Assembly (NCBI RefSeq): GCF_042643265.1
Contig: NZ_JBHRRZ010000040.1
Coordinates: 186,001 to 250,000 of the forward strand
Length of the DNA: 64,000 bases
DNA from: Virgibacillus_O sediminis
GTDB lineage: Bacteria; Bacillota; Bacilli; Bacillales; Amphibacillaceae
Direction: 5' to 3'
Shown piece by piece: positions 44,097 through 52,612 of the stretch; position 1 is the stretch's first letter; each line of letters opens with the position of its first letter. Both the position numbers and the translations under genes were made by a program. The notes under the pieces were generated by a model, which was not told the DNA's origin, did no database searches, and saw only the letters and a list, made by a program, of their open reading frames with translations.

Positions 44097-44173
44097 AGAA
44101 TAGCACACCCTTCTTTGGAATCATGCAATTGTAATTGCCATGGGACGAAGAAGGGCGTGCTATTTATTTTGTT
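44097..44173. terminator. Long hairpin after the ytvI-like gene
   Basis: AATAGCACaCCCTTCTT (44099-44115) and AAGAAGGGcGTGCTATT (44148-44164) form a 17-bp stem with one mismatch; a small inverted repeat, GCAATT/AATTGC, sits in the loop. T-rich sequence follows on both strands, so it can end transcription from either side. Confidence 0.75.
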
Positions 44174-44219
44174 TTATGGACAAAGGACACTGGCTGACGG
44201 CTTCACCTAAGACAATAAG

Positions 44220-44260
44220 TAAAATGGCTTGGATAATCCAAGCCATTTCAAAATAATAAT
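44220..44260 (-). terminator. Terminator after ctaM
   Basis: AAATGGCTTGGA and TCCAAGCCATTT (44222-44248) form a 12-bp stem with a 3-base loop. On the minus strand it is followed by TACTTATTG, a weak T tract. It lies about 40 nt past the ctaM stop. Together with the previous hairpin it accounts for most of the 320-nt gap; no ORF was found there. Confidence 0.65.
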
Positions 44261-44289
44261 GATAACCGTTCATGACGAGTTGCTGTGTT

Positions 44290-44745
44290 CTATGTTCCGA
44301 AAATTGCTTTCAGCATACTGGTGGTTTCTCCACCGTCATACAAGATATACAGCAGAAGATAGACCATCACACCAGTAATTGCAGTGAAAAACCAAATGAT
44401 GCTTGTGTATGGTCCTAGTTTCCGATGTTTTATGATCTTCCTTTTAAATGCCAGAGTAAGAGATACGATCCCGAATACAGCTCCGGAAGTGGCAAGAATT
44501 ATATGAAAGACTAGGAAAATTGTATAGTAAATCTCCAATTCTTCCGGTCCACCGAAACTAGTATTCCCTACGAAAATGGTACGGGATACATAAATGATGA
44601 AAAACAGCAACGCACTGACAGCAGCTGCAATCATCACCTTCCTATGCCCTGCTGCATTTCCCTTGCTGATCAATCTCCATCCGACTGCCACCAATATGGC
44701 ACTTAAAACAATAAAAAAGGTACTGAGTGTCGGTAAAAAAGGCAT
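44290..44745 (-). CDS. ctaM: CtaM (YozB), DUF420 protein for cytochrome oxidase biogenesis
   Basis: The 151-residue protein has four predicted membrane helices. Conserved histidines lie in NAAGHRKVMI, LVFHIILA and KRKIIKHRKLGPYT. DUF420 proteins YozB/CtaM are needed for assembly of heme-copper oxidases in B. subtilis and Staphylococcus aureus. Its place beside ctaG strengthens the call. It is about 50 nt downstream of ctaG. Confidence 0.85.
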   Translation of the reverse strand: MPFLPTLSTFFIVLSAILVAVGWRLISKGNAAGHRKVMIAAAVSALLFFIIYVSRTIFVGNTSFGGPEELEIYYTIFLVFHIILATSGAVFGIVSLTLAFKRKIIKHRKLGPYTSIIWFFTAITGVMVYLLLYILYDGGETTSMLKAIFGT

Positions 44746-44794
44746 AATTTACTTAATCCTCTCTTCTAGGAAGTTTGATTTATGCTTTCTATGC

Positions 44795-45691
44795 TTAATG
44801 AGTTTGAGCCGGTGCAGGATCTATTTTTCCATTATCCTCTGACGACCACTGGAGAAACACCCTAGCTAAGATGACCCCATAGGTTATTTCCTGAATAACT
44901 TTCATAATTATCCCGCCCAATTGCTGGTCGAGCATTGTACTCATCGGTGAGAAAATTTCCGGTCCTGATAAAGGAATAGATATTCCCTGCAGAACATCCC
45001 CAGGCACACAGAGGCTTAAAGCCTGTACCCATGCCCCACTTTGGCTATATGCTGCATATAATGGTTCGCTCGCGAAAATAATCAATACACAAGCAGGAGT
45101 TATTAAGACGCCGTTTGCGAAAATATACAGGATTTTCAGCATCGGCTTCATTCTATCCAATTCCTTTACTGGCGCAGTGATCGGCAGCCACATAATAAAT
45201 GCTGAAAGAAGTAAAACTCCATGAATGATTGCGTGAGCAGCAGGAGAAGACTTCGAAAAGTCAAATATTACTGGAATATGGTAAACGGAAAAGATGGCAT
45301 TGAACAATAACAATGAAATTACCGGTTTGGTCAGCAGCCGAATTACCGGCTTAACTATCGGTGCAAATAATAATTTCTCCCATATCCAAACAGGCAATCC
45401 TTTAATAATCAGGATAGGAAAAATCAATAAATAGCCTGCCATCTGAATCATATGTCCCGTAAGTGTAATATGAGATAACAGATCAATTGGCGAACCTTTT
45501 ACCACATACAGCAGAACTAAAGCTGAGTAGAAGAGCCATTTTTGACGATGGTCTGGTTCCTCAACATCCCCAAACTTATATCGGTAAGGACCGGTGACTA
45601 AATAATAGACCACTGCAAGCATTAAAATGAACAAAGCGAAATAAGGGCTCCATAAGGCGCGGAAGCCAAAAATTTGTAATTCCAGCCACAT
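44795..45691 (-). CDS. ctaG: CtaG, cytochrome c oxidase assembly factor (caa3 type)
   Basis: The 298-residue protein has about seven predicted membrane helices and belongs to the Caa3_CtaG family. Conserved segments include SPIDLLSHITLTGHMIQMAGYLLIFPIL near residue 75 and HAIIHGVLLLSAFIMWLPI near 165, with histidines likely to bind copper. In B. subtilis it is needed for CuB of caa3 oxidase. Here about 180 nt and a terminator separate it from ctaF, so it is probably transcribed apart from ctaB-F. Confidence 0.93.
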   Translation of the reverse strand: MWLELQIFGFRALWSPYFALFILMLAVVYYLVTGPYRYKFGDVEEPDHRQKWLFYSALVLLYVVKGSPIDLLSHITLTGHMIQMAGYLLIFPILIIKGLPVWIWEKLLFAPIVKPVIRLLTKPVISLLLFNAIFSVYHIPVIFDFSKSSPAAHAIIHGVLLLSAFIMWLPITAPVKELDRMKPMLKILYIFANGVLITPACVLIIFASEPLYAAYSQSGAWVQALSLCVPGDVLQGISIPLSGPEIFSPMSTMLDQQLGGIIMKVIQEITYGVILARVFLQWSSEDNGKIDPAPAQTH

Positions 45692-45835
45692 ATTCTTTCA
45701 CTCCATAGATGGATTTATATCTTCTTATTATAACGCATAAGACATAGGGAAAACAGGCGAGAATTTGACGATTTTCGCACATGAACGAACAGATTGCACC
45801 TTCCAGGTGCGATAGATGCTTCCCCCTTGTCCATA

Positions 45836-45864
45836 CAAAAAGACCGGGAAGAACCCGGTCTTAT
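45836..45864 (-). terminator. Terminator after ctaF
   Basis: On the minus strand AGACCGGG and CCCGGTCT pair around a short loop, then TTTTTG. It ends the ctaB-ctaF transcript before ctaG. Confidence 0.85.
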
Positions 45865-45871
45865 GTATTAC

Positions 45872-46195
45872 TTACCACCAAGTGATGACGAGAAGGGCTG
45901 CAAGAGTCAAGCTTGCTGCAAAAACTCCTCCATAAATCATCAGCGAGGGCATTTCATGTCCTTTATCCTTCATATGCATGAAATAGTAAAATTGAAAACC
46001 TACCTGGATTACTGCAAGGATAAGCAGAATTGGAATGAGAAACATGCTATCAAGTGACCCTGATGCCACCAATCCAAAGGCAATCAGTGTAAAACCGATC
46101 ATCAATGCAAAGGATATCAGCTGTTTCTTCATTTCCTCTTTTTTCTTTTGCCTGTGGAAGGTATCCATTTTATTGGTGTTTGAGTTCTCAGCCAT
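45872..46195 (-). CDS. ctaF: Cytochrome c oxidase (caa3) subunit IV
   Basis: The 107-residue protein has three predicted membrane helices and the small-subunit signature QVGFQFYYFMHMKDKGHE. It is subunit IV of the caa3 oxidase. The ATG at 46195 lies 2 nt after the ctaE stop, with GGTGAG 6 nt upstream; 17 extra open codons upstream lie in ctaE. Last gene of the operon, ended by the terminator at 45836-45864. Confidence 0.94.
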   Translation of the reverse strand: MAENSNTNKMDTFHRQKKKEEMKKQLISFALMIGFTLIAFGLVASGSLDSMFLIPILLILAVIQVGFQFYYFMHMKDKGHEMPSLMIYGGVFAASLTLAALLVITWW

Positions 46196-46197
46196 AA

Positions 46198-46821
46198 TTA
46201 GCTCACCATCCCCATCAAGTATACAACGGTAAAGATAAATACCCATACAACATCAATAAAGTGCCAGTAAAGACTGAATGTATAGAACTTTGGAGCGTTG
46301 TACAGATTCAATCCTCGTTTTGCATTCCGCACCATCAATGCAATCAGCCAGCTCAGCCCGAATGCTACGTGGCCGCCGTGAAATCCGACGAGTGTGTAGA
46401 AAGCAGAGCCAAATGCTGATGAACGGAAAGTAAATCCGTAGTCATGAATATAGTGTGCAAACTCATAAATTTCACAGGCAAGGAAAGCAATACCCAATAG
46501 AGCAGTAATTCCAAGCCAAAGCTGCATCTTGGCAAAATCGTTGTTTTTCATATGATAAATGGCATAAACACTAGTCAAAGAACTTGTCAACAACAGAATT
46601 GTCATGATGAAAACAAGCTCCAAGCCAAATAGGTCCTGTGAACCAGGCCCGCCTGCAGTCGAATCTTTTAAAGCTAGATACGTCCCAAACAGACAAGCGA
46701 ATAATACGGTTTCACCACCAAGGAAGAACCACAGGCCGAGAAATTTATTTTTCCCTTCATGGGTGGCCTTTTCTGGTTCTTGTGGCATTGTTTCAGGGTT
46801 TAAGGAATGATCGTGACTCAT
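46198..46821 (-). CDS. ctaE: Cytochrome c oxidase (caa3) subunit III
   Basis: The 207-residue subunit III has five predicted membrane helices and GLWFFLGGETVLFACLFGTYLAL, GFHGGHVAFGL and SLYWHFIDVVWVFIF. It starts at ATG 46821, 9 nt after GGGAGG; this ATG begins 1 nt after the ctaD stop. An 18-codon upstream extension lies in ctaD and is not used. Confidence 0.96.
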   Translation of the reverse strand: MSHDHSLNPETMPQEPEKATHEGKNKFLGLWFFLGGETVLFACLFGTYLALKDSTAGGPGSQDLFGLELVFIMTILLLTSSLTSVYAIYHMKNNDFAKMQLWLGITALLGIAFLACEIYEFAHYIHDYGFTFRSSAFGSAFYTLVGFHGGHVAFGLSWLIALMVRNAKRGLNLYNAPKFYTFSLYWHFIDVVWVFIFTVVYLMGMVS

Positions 46822-46822
46822 C

Positions 46823-48673
46823 TCATTCAGCCTCCCTTTCAAGTTCTTCTTTGGATATATGATGACCATAGTCATCTTTCAGGGAGCGGATCAACATGGA
46901 TCCTAAAGCGATAGCCATACCGACATATACAGCAATCAGCCAAGCACTGTTATCTGTCTGGTATATAAAGCCAAAACTTGCGATGGTAAAACCGATAGTC
47001 ATAATCAATGGCAGTATGGATCCATTCGGCATATGAATTTCATCCAGAGGCTCTGCCGGAGTCATTTTAGAATTGCCATCCATTTTCTCTATCCACAACG
47101 GATCAAGTCCTCGAACCAATGGCATTTGGGCAAAGTTATAATGCTTAGGAGGAGAAGATATTGCCCACTCCAGGGTACGTCCATCCCATGGATCTGCTGG
47201 AGCTTTTTCTCCTTTCACAGATGTGTAGATGATATTGATGACAAAGAGCAGCCCGCCAAGGCCCATCAGCAGTGCACCTACTGTACTAATCAGGTTCCCG
47301 GTATCCAATCCTTGATTTTCCAGGAATACCCAATAACGGCGCGGCATCCCCATCAATCCAAGGAAGTGCTGGATAAAGAAAGTGAGATGGAAGCCGATAA
47401 AGAACAGCCAGAATGAGATTTTACCCATCGTTTCATTCAAAATTCTGCCAAACATCTTAGGCCACCAGTAATGCAGCCCAGCCAGAATTCCAAATACCAC
47501 ACCACCGACAATTACATAGTGGAAGTGTGCTACAACAAAGTATGTGTCATGATACTGATAGTCGGCAACAGATGAAGCAAGCATTACACCAGTCATCCCA
47601 CCGATAGTAAAGGAAGGAATGAACGCTAAAGTCCAAAGCATTGCCGAATTGATGGTAATGCTTCCTCCCCACATAGTGGCCAACCAGTTAAAGATCTTGA
47701 TACCGGTCGGTACCGCAATGGCCATAGTCGCAATTGCAAAGATGGCATTAGCAGTTGGTCCAAGGCCTACAGTGAACATGTGGTGTGCCCATACCATGAA
47801 GCCAAGGAAGGCAATCAAAATTGTAGCGAACACCATGGCTGTATAACCAAACAAGCGTTTTTTCGAAAATGTAGGAAAGGTCTCACTGAATATCCCGAAC
47901 GCCGGAAGAATCAAAATATATACTTCCGGGTGACCAAAGATCCAAAATAGATGCTGCCAAATTACGGCATTACCGCCAAGAGCCACATCAAAGAACGCGG
48001 ATCCAAACATACGGTCGAACATTAAAAGAAACAGTCCTACTGTCAAAGCAGGAAATGCAAATAGAATCAGGACACTGATGACGAATGTCGTCCATGTAAA
48101 TAAAGGCATACGCATATATGTCATACCCGGCGCACGCATTGTAACGATGGTAACAAGAAAGTTGATACCACCTATTAACGTACCGGCACCAGAAAGCTGA
48201 AGCCCCATCACATAGAAGTCCACTCCATGCCCGGGTGATTGAATTGAAAGCGGCGCGTAAGAAGTCCACCCTGCATCAGGTGCTCCTCCAAGGAACCAAC
48301 TACAGTTCAGTAGGACACCGCCAAGAAAGAAGAGCCAAAAGCCCAATGAATTCAAAAACGGAAAAGCTACATCCCTGGCACCAATTTGTAATGGCATGAT
48401 ATAGTTCATCAAGCCGATCAATAACGGCATCGCAGCCAGGAATATCATCGTCGTTCCGTGCATGGTAATCATTTCATTATAGAGACCTGCACTGATAAAA
48501 TCATTTTCAGGCACCATAAGCTGAATACGTATAATCATTGCTTCGAGTCCGCCGAGAATGAAGAAGAACCCGCCACCAATCAGGTAAAGTATCCCGATTT
48601 TCTTATGGTCTACAGTGGTCAGGTAATCCCACAGAACAGCGCCGAAGCCTCTGTTTTGAGTAGCTGTACTCAA
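46823..48673 (-). CDS. ctaD: Cytochrome c oxidase (caa3) subunit I
   Basis: The 616-residue heme-copper subunit reduces O2 at the heme a3-CuB site and pumps protons. HPEVYILILPAFG near residue 240 carries the His-Tyr pair, MVWAHHMF the CuB histidines, and VAHFHYVIVGG the heme a and a3 ligands. About 14 membrane helices are expected. The start is TTG at 48673, 8 nt after GGGAGG. It needs heme A from CtaB and CtaA, encoded next door. Confidence 0.98.
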   Translation of the reverse strand: MSTATQNRGFGAVLWDYLTTVDHKKIGILYLIGGGFFFILGGLEAMIIRIQLMVPENDFISAGLYNEMITMHGTTMIFLAAMPLLIGLMNYIMPLQIGARDVAFPFLNSLGFWLFFLGGVLLNCSWFLGGAPDAGWTSYAPLSIQSPGHGVDFYVMGLQLSGAGTLIGGINFLVTIVTMRAPGMTYMRMPLFTWTTFVISVLILFAFPALTVGLFLLMFDRMFGSAFFDVALGGNAVIWQHLFWIFGHPEVYILILPAFGIFSETFPTFSKKRLFGYTAMVFATILIAFLGFMVWAHHMFTVGLGPTANAIFAIATMAIAVPTGIKIFNWLATMWGGSITINSAMLWTLAFIPSFTIGGMTGVMLASSVADYQYHDTYFVVAHFHYVIVGGVVFGILAGLHYWWPKMFGRILNETMGKISFWLFFIGFHLTFFIQHFLGLMGMPRRYWVFLENQGLDTGNLISTVGALLMGLGGLLFVINIIYTSVKGEKAPADPWDGRTLEWAISSPPKHYNFAQMPLVRGLDPLWIEKMDGNSKMTPAEPLDEIHMPNGSILPLIMTIGFTIASFGFIYQTDNSAWLIAVYVGMAIALGSMLIRSLKDDYGHHISKEELEREAE

Positions 48674-48719
48674 AGTTTAAACCTCCCTTTAACTTCTTCC
48701 ATCCCTTGATAGTCTTTAA

Positions 48720-49772
48720 TTAGTTTCCTGCGCTTTCAGGTGTGATCTCTGAGTGCTCAAGCTGCATCAAGTATTCTGCAATACTGCTTGCCTCTTCTTC
48801 AGAAAGCTGCGGGTAGTTTCCGGTCATTTTGTTCCCTGGTTTAATTGCTTCAGGGTCTAATAACCAATCAACAAGGTTTTCTTTTGTCGGTTCCAGAATT
48901 CCGGCAACTGTTGTACGGTTCCCGAAGTTGGTAAGGTTCGGACCAACATTGTTCGGCGAAGATCCAATGGCATGACAGGCAACACAGCTGTTTTCTTCAA
49001 ACAGTGCTTTTCCGTCCTGTGCGACAGCATCCTGTGGCTCTGCATCCGCATTCACATTCTGCATGTCCTCTACCCATTGATCGAATTCCTCAGGGCTTAC
49101 TACTACAACTTTGAAGTCCATCAAAGAGTGACCCGGACCACAAAGTTCAGCACATTTGCCCCAGTACACACCTTCCTCTTCAGCCTCAAGGAACATGGTG
49201 TTTTCATTCTCTGGATTCACATCCATTTTACCGGAGATTGCCGGTACCCAAAAGGAGTGAATGACATCGGAAGCTACCATATCCAGATAGACTCTTTCAC
49301 CGGCTGGAATGTACATATCCTGACTTGTCTGGATTTCCTGACCCTTATAGTTGAAATGCCACCAGTACTGATTACCGGTAACTTCAATGGTCAATCCATC
49401 CTGCTTGCCGGATTCGTCTGCCAAGTCATACGTGGCAGCTACTGTAGGAACAGCAATAACCAATACAAGGATTATCGGGATGACTGTCCAGACAGTTTCC
49501 AATGTTTTGTTCCCTTCCACCTGTTTCGGTATGTAATCATCCTGCCCTTTCTTTTTCCGGAAGCGTACAAGTGCAAGCACAAAGACAATCATTACAATCA
49601 GAAATACAAAAATCATGACAATAGTGGAAAGAATGATTAAGTCCATGGAAGTCTCAGCACCATACCCTTTTGGAATGAATGCAGACAAATTTTCTTTTCC
49701 GCAGCCTGCTAGCAACAGTGCTACAAATCCCAGAGGAAAGATTTTTTTGAAATTTCCCATCCAACCTTTCAT
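48720..49772 (-). CDS. ctaC: Cytochrome c oxidase (caa3) subunit II with fused cytochrome c
   Basis: The 350-residue lipoprotein has a signal peptide with lipobox LLAGC (Cys24), two membrane helices (about 45-65 and 90-110), a CuA domain with CAELCGPGHSLMDF near residue 210, and a C-terminal cytochrome c with ENSCVACHAIG near 264 and KMTGNYP as the Met-ligand region. The fused cytochrome makes this a caa3 type. Its lipid modification would depend on LspA, also encoded in this window. Confidence 0.97.
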   Translation of the reverse strand: MKGWMGNFKKIFPLGFVALLLAGCGKENLSAFIPKGYGAETSMDLIILSTIVMIFVFLIVMIVFVLALVRFRKKKGQDDYIPKQVEGNKTLETVWTVIPIILVLVIAVPTVAATYDLADESGKQDGLTIEVTGNQYWWHFNYKGQEIQTSQDMYIPAGERVYLDMVASDVIHSFWVPAISGKMDVNPENENTMFLEAEEEGVYWGKCAELCGPGHSLMDFKVVVVSPEEFDQWVEDMQNVNADAEPQDAVAQDGKALFEENSCVACHAIGSSPNNVGPNLTNFGNRTTVAGILEPTKENLVDWLLDPEAIKPGNKMTGNYPQLSEEEASSIAEYLMQLEHSEITPESAGN

Positions 49773-49833
49773 GTATCCATACCTCTCTTTCTCTTTATGA
49801 ATTCCTTATATTAAAATTATTTAAGGACCAATG

Positions 49834-50772
49834 TTAATTGAAAATAGGCAATGTAACTATTATCATCATCAAAAACATGATAGTTAAATAATTTAAGGAG
49901 TAAATAAATATGATATTTGCCCATTTAAGTGCATCTTTCATAAAAAATCCCCTAAGGCCAATGATCAACCAGCCCAGGTTTAAGAGTGTTGCAATAACCA
50001 CAAATACAGTACCCAGTGACGACAGTAGAAATGGCAACGGCATCAAGCATGCGATGTAGACGACAATCTGCCGCTTGGTGAATTCAAAACCATAAACAAC
50101 CGGCAGCATTGGAACTCCTGCGGCTCGGTAATCCTCCACTTTCTTCATCGCAAGTGCGAGGAAGTGTGGCGTCTGCCATATAAACATGATTAAGAATAGA
50201 GTTACCGGGACCACATGCAAAGAAGGATCCACTGCTGCCCATCCAATCAATGGAGGCATGGCTCCCGAAAAACTTCCGATGACCGTATTTAACGTGTACC
50301 TCCGCTTTGCCCACATGGTGTACAGCACTACATAAGCAAACCAACCGAACAATCCAAGTGCGGCCGCTTCTACCGTAGTAAACAACAGCATAATCAAACC
50401 AATAATAGTAGTAGAAAGCCCCATAGCCAAAACAGTGTGAAGGGAGAAATTGCCTGTTACTGTCGGCCGCCCCTTTGTCCGTGACATTTGAGGGTCTATA
50501 TCCACATCATACCAATTGTTTAATATACACCCTCCAGCAATGACAAGAGCTGTACCGCCCATGGTCAGAAGGAATATATCCCACATTGCTGTTATCGAAG
50601 CACCAGTAAAGTATAGTGCCAGCCAAAAGCCTGCAAAAGCTGTAATCAGGTTGGAATTGATGATCCCTACCTTTATCAGAGCTTTTAAATCGGCGATTAA
50701 TGTTGGTTTCGGATCTTCTATAACAGCATCTTTCTTAATGAGCTGTGAAGAAGAAGTCTCCACGTTGTCCAT
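49834..50772 (-). CDS. ctaB: Protoheme IX farnesyltransferase (heme O synthase)
   Basis: The 312-residue UbiA-family membrane prenyltransferase has about nine helices, and the Mg-pyrophosphate motif NNWYDVDIDPQMSRTKGRP near residue 85. It farnesylates heme B to heme O, which CtaA then turns into heme A. It is the first gene of ctaBCDEF and is divergent from ctaA. GGGGGG lies about 9 nt upstream of the ATG. Confidence 0.97.
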   Translation of the reverse strand: MDNVETSSSQLIKKDAVIEDPKPTLIADLKALIKVGIINSNLITAFAGFWLALYFTGASITAMWDIFLLTMGGTALVIAGGCILNNWYDVDIDPQMSRTKGRPTVTGNFSLHTVLAMGLSTTIIGLIMLLFTTVEAAALGLFGWFAYVVLYTMWAKRRYTLNTVIGSFSGAMPPLIGWAAVDPSLHVVPVTLFLIMFIWQTPHFLALAMKKVEDYRAAGVPMLPVVYGFEFTKRQIVVYIACLMPLPFLLSSLGTVFVVIATLLNLGWLIIGLRGFFMKDALKWANIIFIYSLNYLTIMFLMMIIVTLPIFN

Positions 50773-51250
50773 CTATAATTATCCCCCCTTCACTATCCGC
50801 TTGATTGAGCATTCAGTTTTAGAATACTTGTTGAGCAGATATTCTTGCCCGTATGCATATAACCGCATCAATTGTACCATGGAATCTCTGGATTATCTAA
50901 CCAATTTTCAGGTTTCCAAGTTCCATTAAGACATTATGTACTCGCTTATGTACGTAAATAAAAAACGAATATCTGCAAATTTTGCAAGTACATAACAATT
51001 ACATATGGATGAATTATAGCATACCTCTTTAGACTATTTCTAGCAAACAAAGGGGTAGAATGCAAGCGTTTATTCCCTTTTTGACAAAGAATTGACAAAT
51101 TCAGCCTGCAACTGTAACAATTATGTGTCAGTTTATTTGTTTTCTTGAAATTCCGTTGCTTTCTTCTTTGTAATGGTATTATTATAATAGTATTGCCTAA
51201 ATTTTTGTCTATCATTTTACATAATTCATACAAAGTGAGGATGCATATCA
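50773..51250. promoter_or_regulatory. Divergent ctaB/ctaA control region
   Basis: The 478 nt between the divergent ctaB and ctaA genes hold no convincing gene. A cre-like sequence, ATGCAAGCGTTTATT, lies at 51060-51074 (two mismatches at its end to WTGNAANCGNWWNCA). TATAAT-like AT-rich sequence at about 51180-51193 could be the ctaA -10, but no good -35 was seen. In B. subtilis this region is under ResDE and carbon control. Individual sites are tentative. Confidence 0.35.
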
Positions 51251-52168
51251 ATGAAAATATTAAAGTGGCTCTCCGTCCTTGCAACTTTAGGAATGGTTTT
51301 TGTGCTAACAGGGGGAGCACTTGTCACGAAAACCGGGTCAGCAGACGGCTGCGGAGACAGCTGGCCATTATGTCATGGCGAAATCATTCCCAGTGAGATA
51401 ACTCCAGAACTCGTGATTGAACTAAGCCATAGGCTGGTATCGGGCAGCATGGGAATAATTGTTGTGATATTGGCAGTACTTGCATGGAAGAAAATCGGGC
51501 ATGTGCGCGAAGTGAAACTACTGTCTTTTTTATCTGTATTCTTTCTTGTTGCCCAAGCATTAATCGGTGCTGCTGCGGTAGTATGGGAACAGAATGACTT
51601 TGTTCTTGCCATCCATTTTGGAATCTCTTTGATTTCATTTGCTTCTATCCTCCTTTTGACCCTTTTGGTATTCGAAGTGGATAAAAAATTCGACGCAAAG
51701 TCACTTTTTATCAAGAAAAAACATCGGATGGAGATATACGCACTTAGTATTTATACCTTCCTTGTCGTCTACTCAGGCGCTCTAGTAAGACATACAGAGG
51801 CAAACCTAGTCTGCGGCAGCTGGCCATTCTGTAATAATACAGCTCCATTGGATTTGGCCAACTATAGCCTAGAGCAGTGGATTCAGATGGGACACCGTCT
51901 GGCAGCAGGTATTTTGTTCATTTTGGCACTTACAGCCAGTCTCCGCCTGATTAGCAATTACAAGCACTCAAGCGTCATGCGGGGGGGATGGATTCTTATA
52001 TTGGCTCTAATAAGCTTACAGGTGATAACCGGCGCATTGATTATTCTAACTATGCTCAATCTAGGAATCGCTCTGCTCCATGCATTAATTATTTCCTGCT
52101 TCTTTGGTCTATTAAGCTACTTTATCCTTCTTTCCTCCAGAAGTGCCAAATATGAAAGAGAGCAATAA
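51251..52168 (+). CDS. ctaA: Heme A synthase
   Basis: The 305-residue membrane protein has eight predicted helices in two repeated halves. Each half has a Cys pair, GCGDSWPLCHG near residues 35-43 and VCGSWPFCNN near 190, and heme-ligand His residues in IELSHRLVSG, LAIHFGISL, QMGHRLAAGI and ALLHALII. It oxidises the C8 methyl of heme O to make heme A. The Cys pairs are characteristic of the Gram-positive type. It is divergent from ctaB. Confidence 0.97.
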   Translation: MKILKWLSVLATLGMVFVLTGGALVTKTGSADGCGDSWPLCHGEIIPSEITPELVIELSHRLVSGSMGIIVVILAVLAWKKIGHVREVKLLSFLSVFFLVAQALIGAAAVVWEQNDFVLAIHFGISLISFASILLLTLLVFEVDKKFDAKSLFIKKKHRMEIYALSIYTFLVVYSGALVRHTEANLVCGSWPFCNNTAPLDLANYSLEQWIQMGHRLAAGILFILALTASLRLISNYKHSSVMRGGWILILALISLQVITGALIILTMLNLGIALLHALIISCFFGLLSYFILLSSRSAKYEREQ

Positions 52169-52170
52169 AG

Positions 52171-52208
52171 AAACAGGCTTTCCATCAGTATATGGAAAGC
52201 CTGTTTTG
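52171..52208 (+). terminator. Terminator after ctaA
   Basis: AACAGGCTTTCCAT and ATGGAAAGCCTGTT form a perfect 14-bp stem with a six-base loop, then TTTGT. It lies directly past the ctaA stop. Confidence 0.88.
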
Positions 52209-52409
52209 TATTTGAATAGAAAATCCTTCTTAGCTAGTTAAGCCTTTAGGTATAACCAATCTCTTTCGTTTATCGAACTCAATATAGAATGCTCTAAACC
52301 AATCGAGGTGGATCGGCCTAAAAAAAGCTTTTTCCATAATGAAAGGGGTTGGGAAAAATTGTTTAATCAAAAGAAAAAGCCGAACTAACTAAAAATCTTG
52401 TGAAATGGG

Positions 52410-52550
52410 AACACCCGCTGCGGAAATACACTTCGCTTTCCACGGGCGGCTGCTGAGCCTCCGAGTGCTATCGCACTTCGGGGTCTCACCTAGGCCTTTC
52501 CTCCCGTTGGAGTCTACGTATATTTCCTCCGCTGATTCAGTTCATTGTTC
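52410..52550. repeat. GC-rich intergenic repeat-like element
   Basis: This stretch of about 140 bp is richer in G and C than its surroundings and has the order ACACCCGCTGCGG, CGCTTTCCACGGGCGG, TGAGCCTCC, GGGGTCTCACC, TCCTCCCG, GGAGTCTACG. Its outer parts GCGGAAATA and TATTTCC-TCCGC are nearly complementary, and GAGTGC/GCACTT forms an inner hairpin. I recall very similar elements scattered in Bacillaceae genomes, but only one copy is in this window. It sits between ctaA and pyc and contains no gene. Confidence 0.6.
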
Positions 52551-52612
52551 ATCTTTTGAGTAAAGCAATTTAGTCTTGTCACAACCCCTTCTTTCATAAC
52601 CTTGTTGAAAAG

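Noticed and set aside
48972..49640. A 222-codon plus-strand ORF opposite ctaC
   Set aside because: It is a shadow of ctaC; the ctaC product is complete and typical, and the antisense translation shows no recognisable domain.
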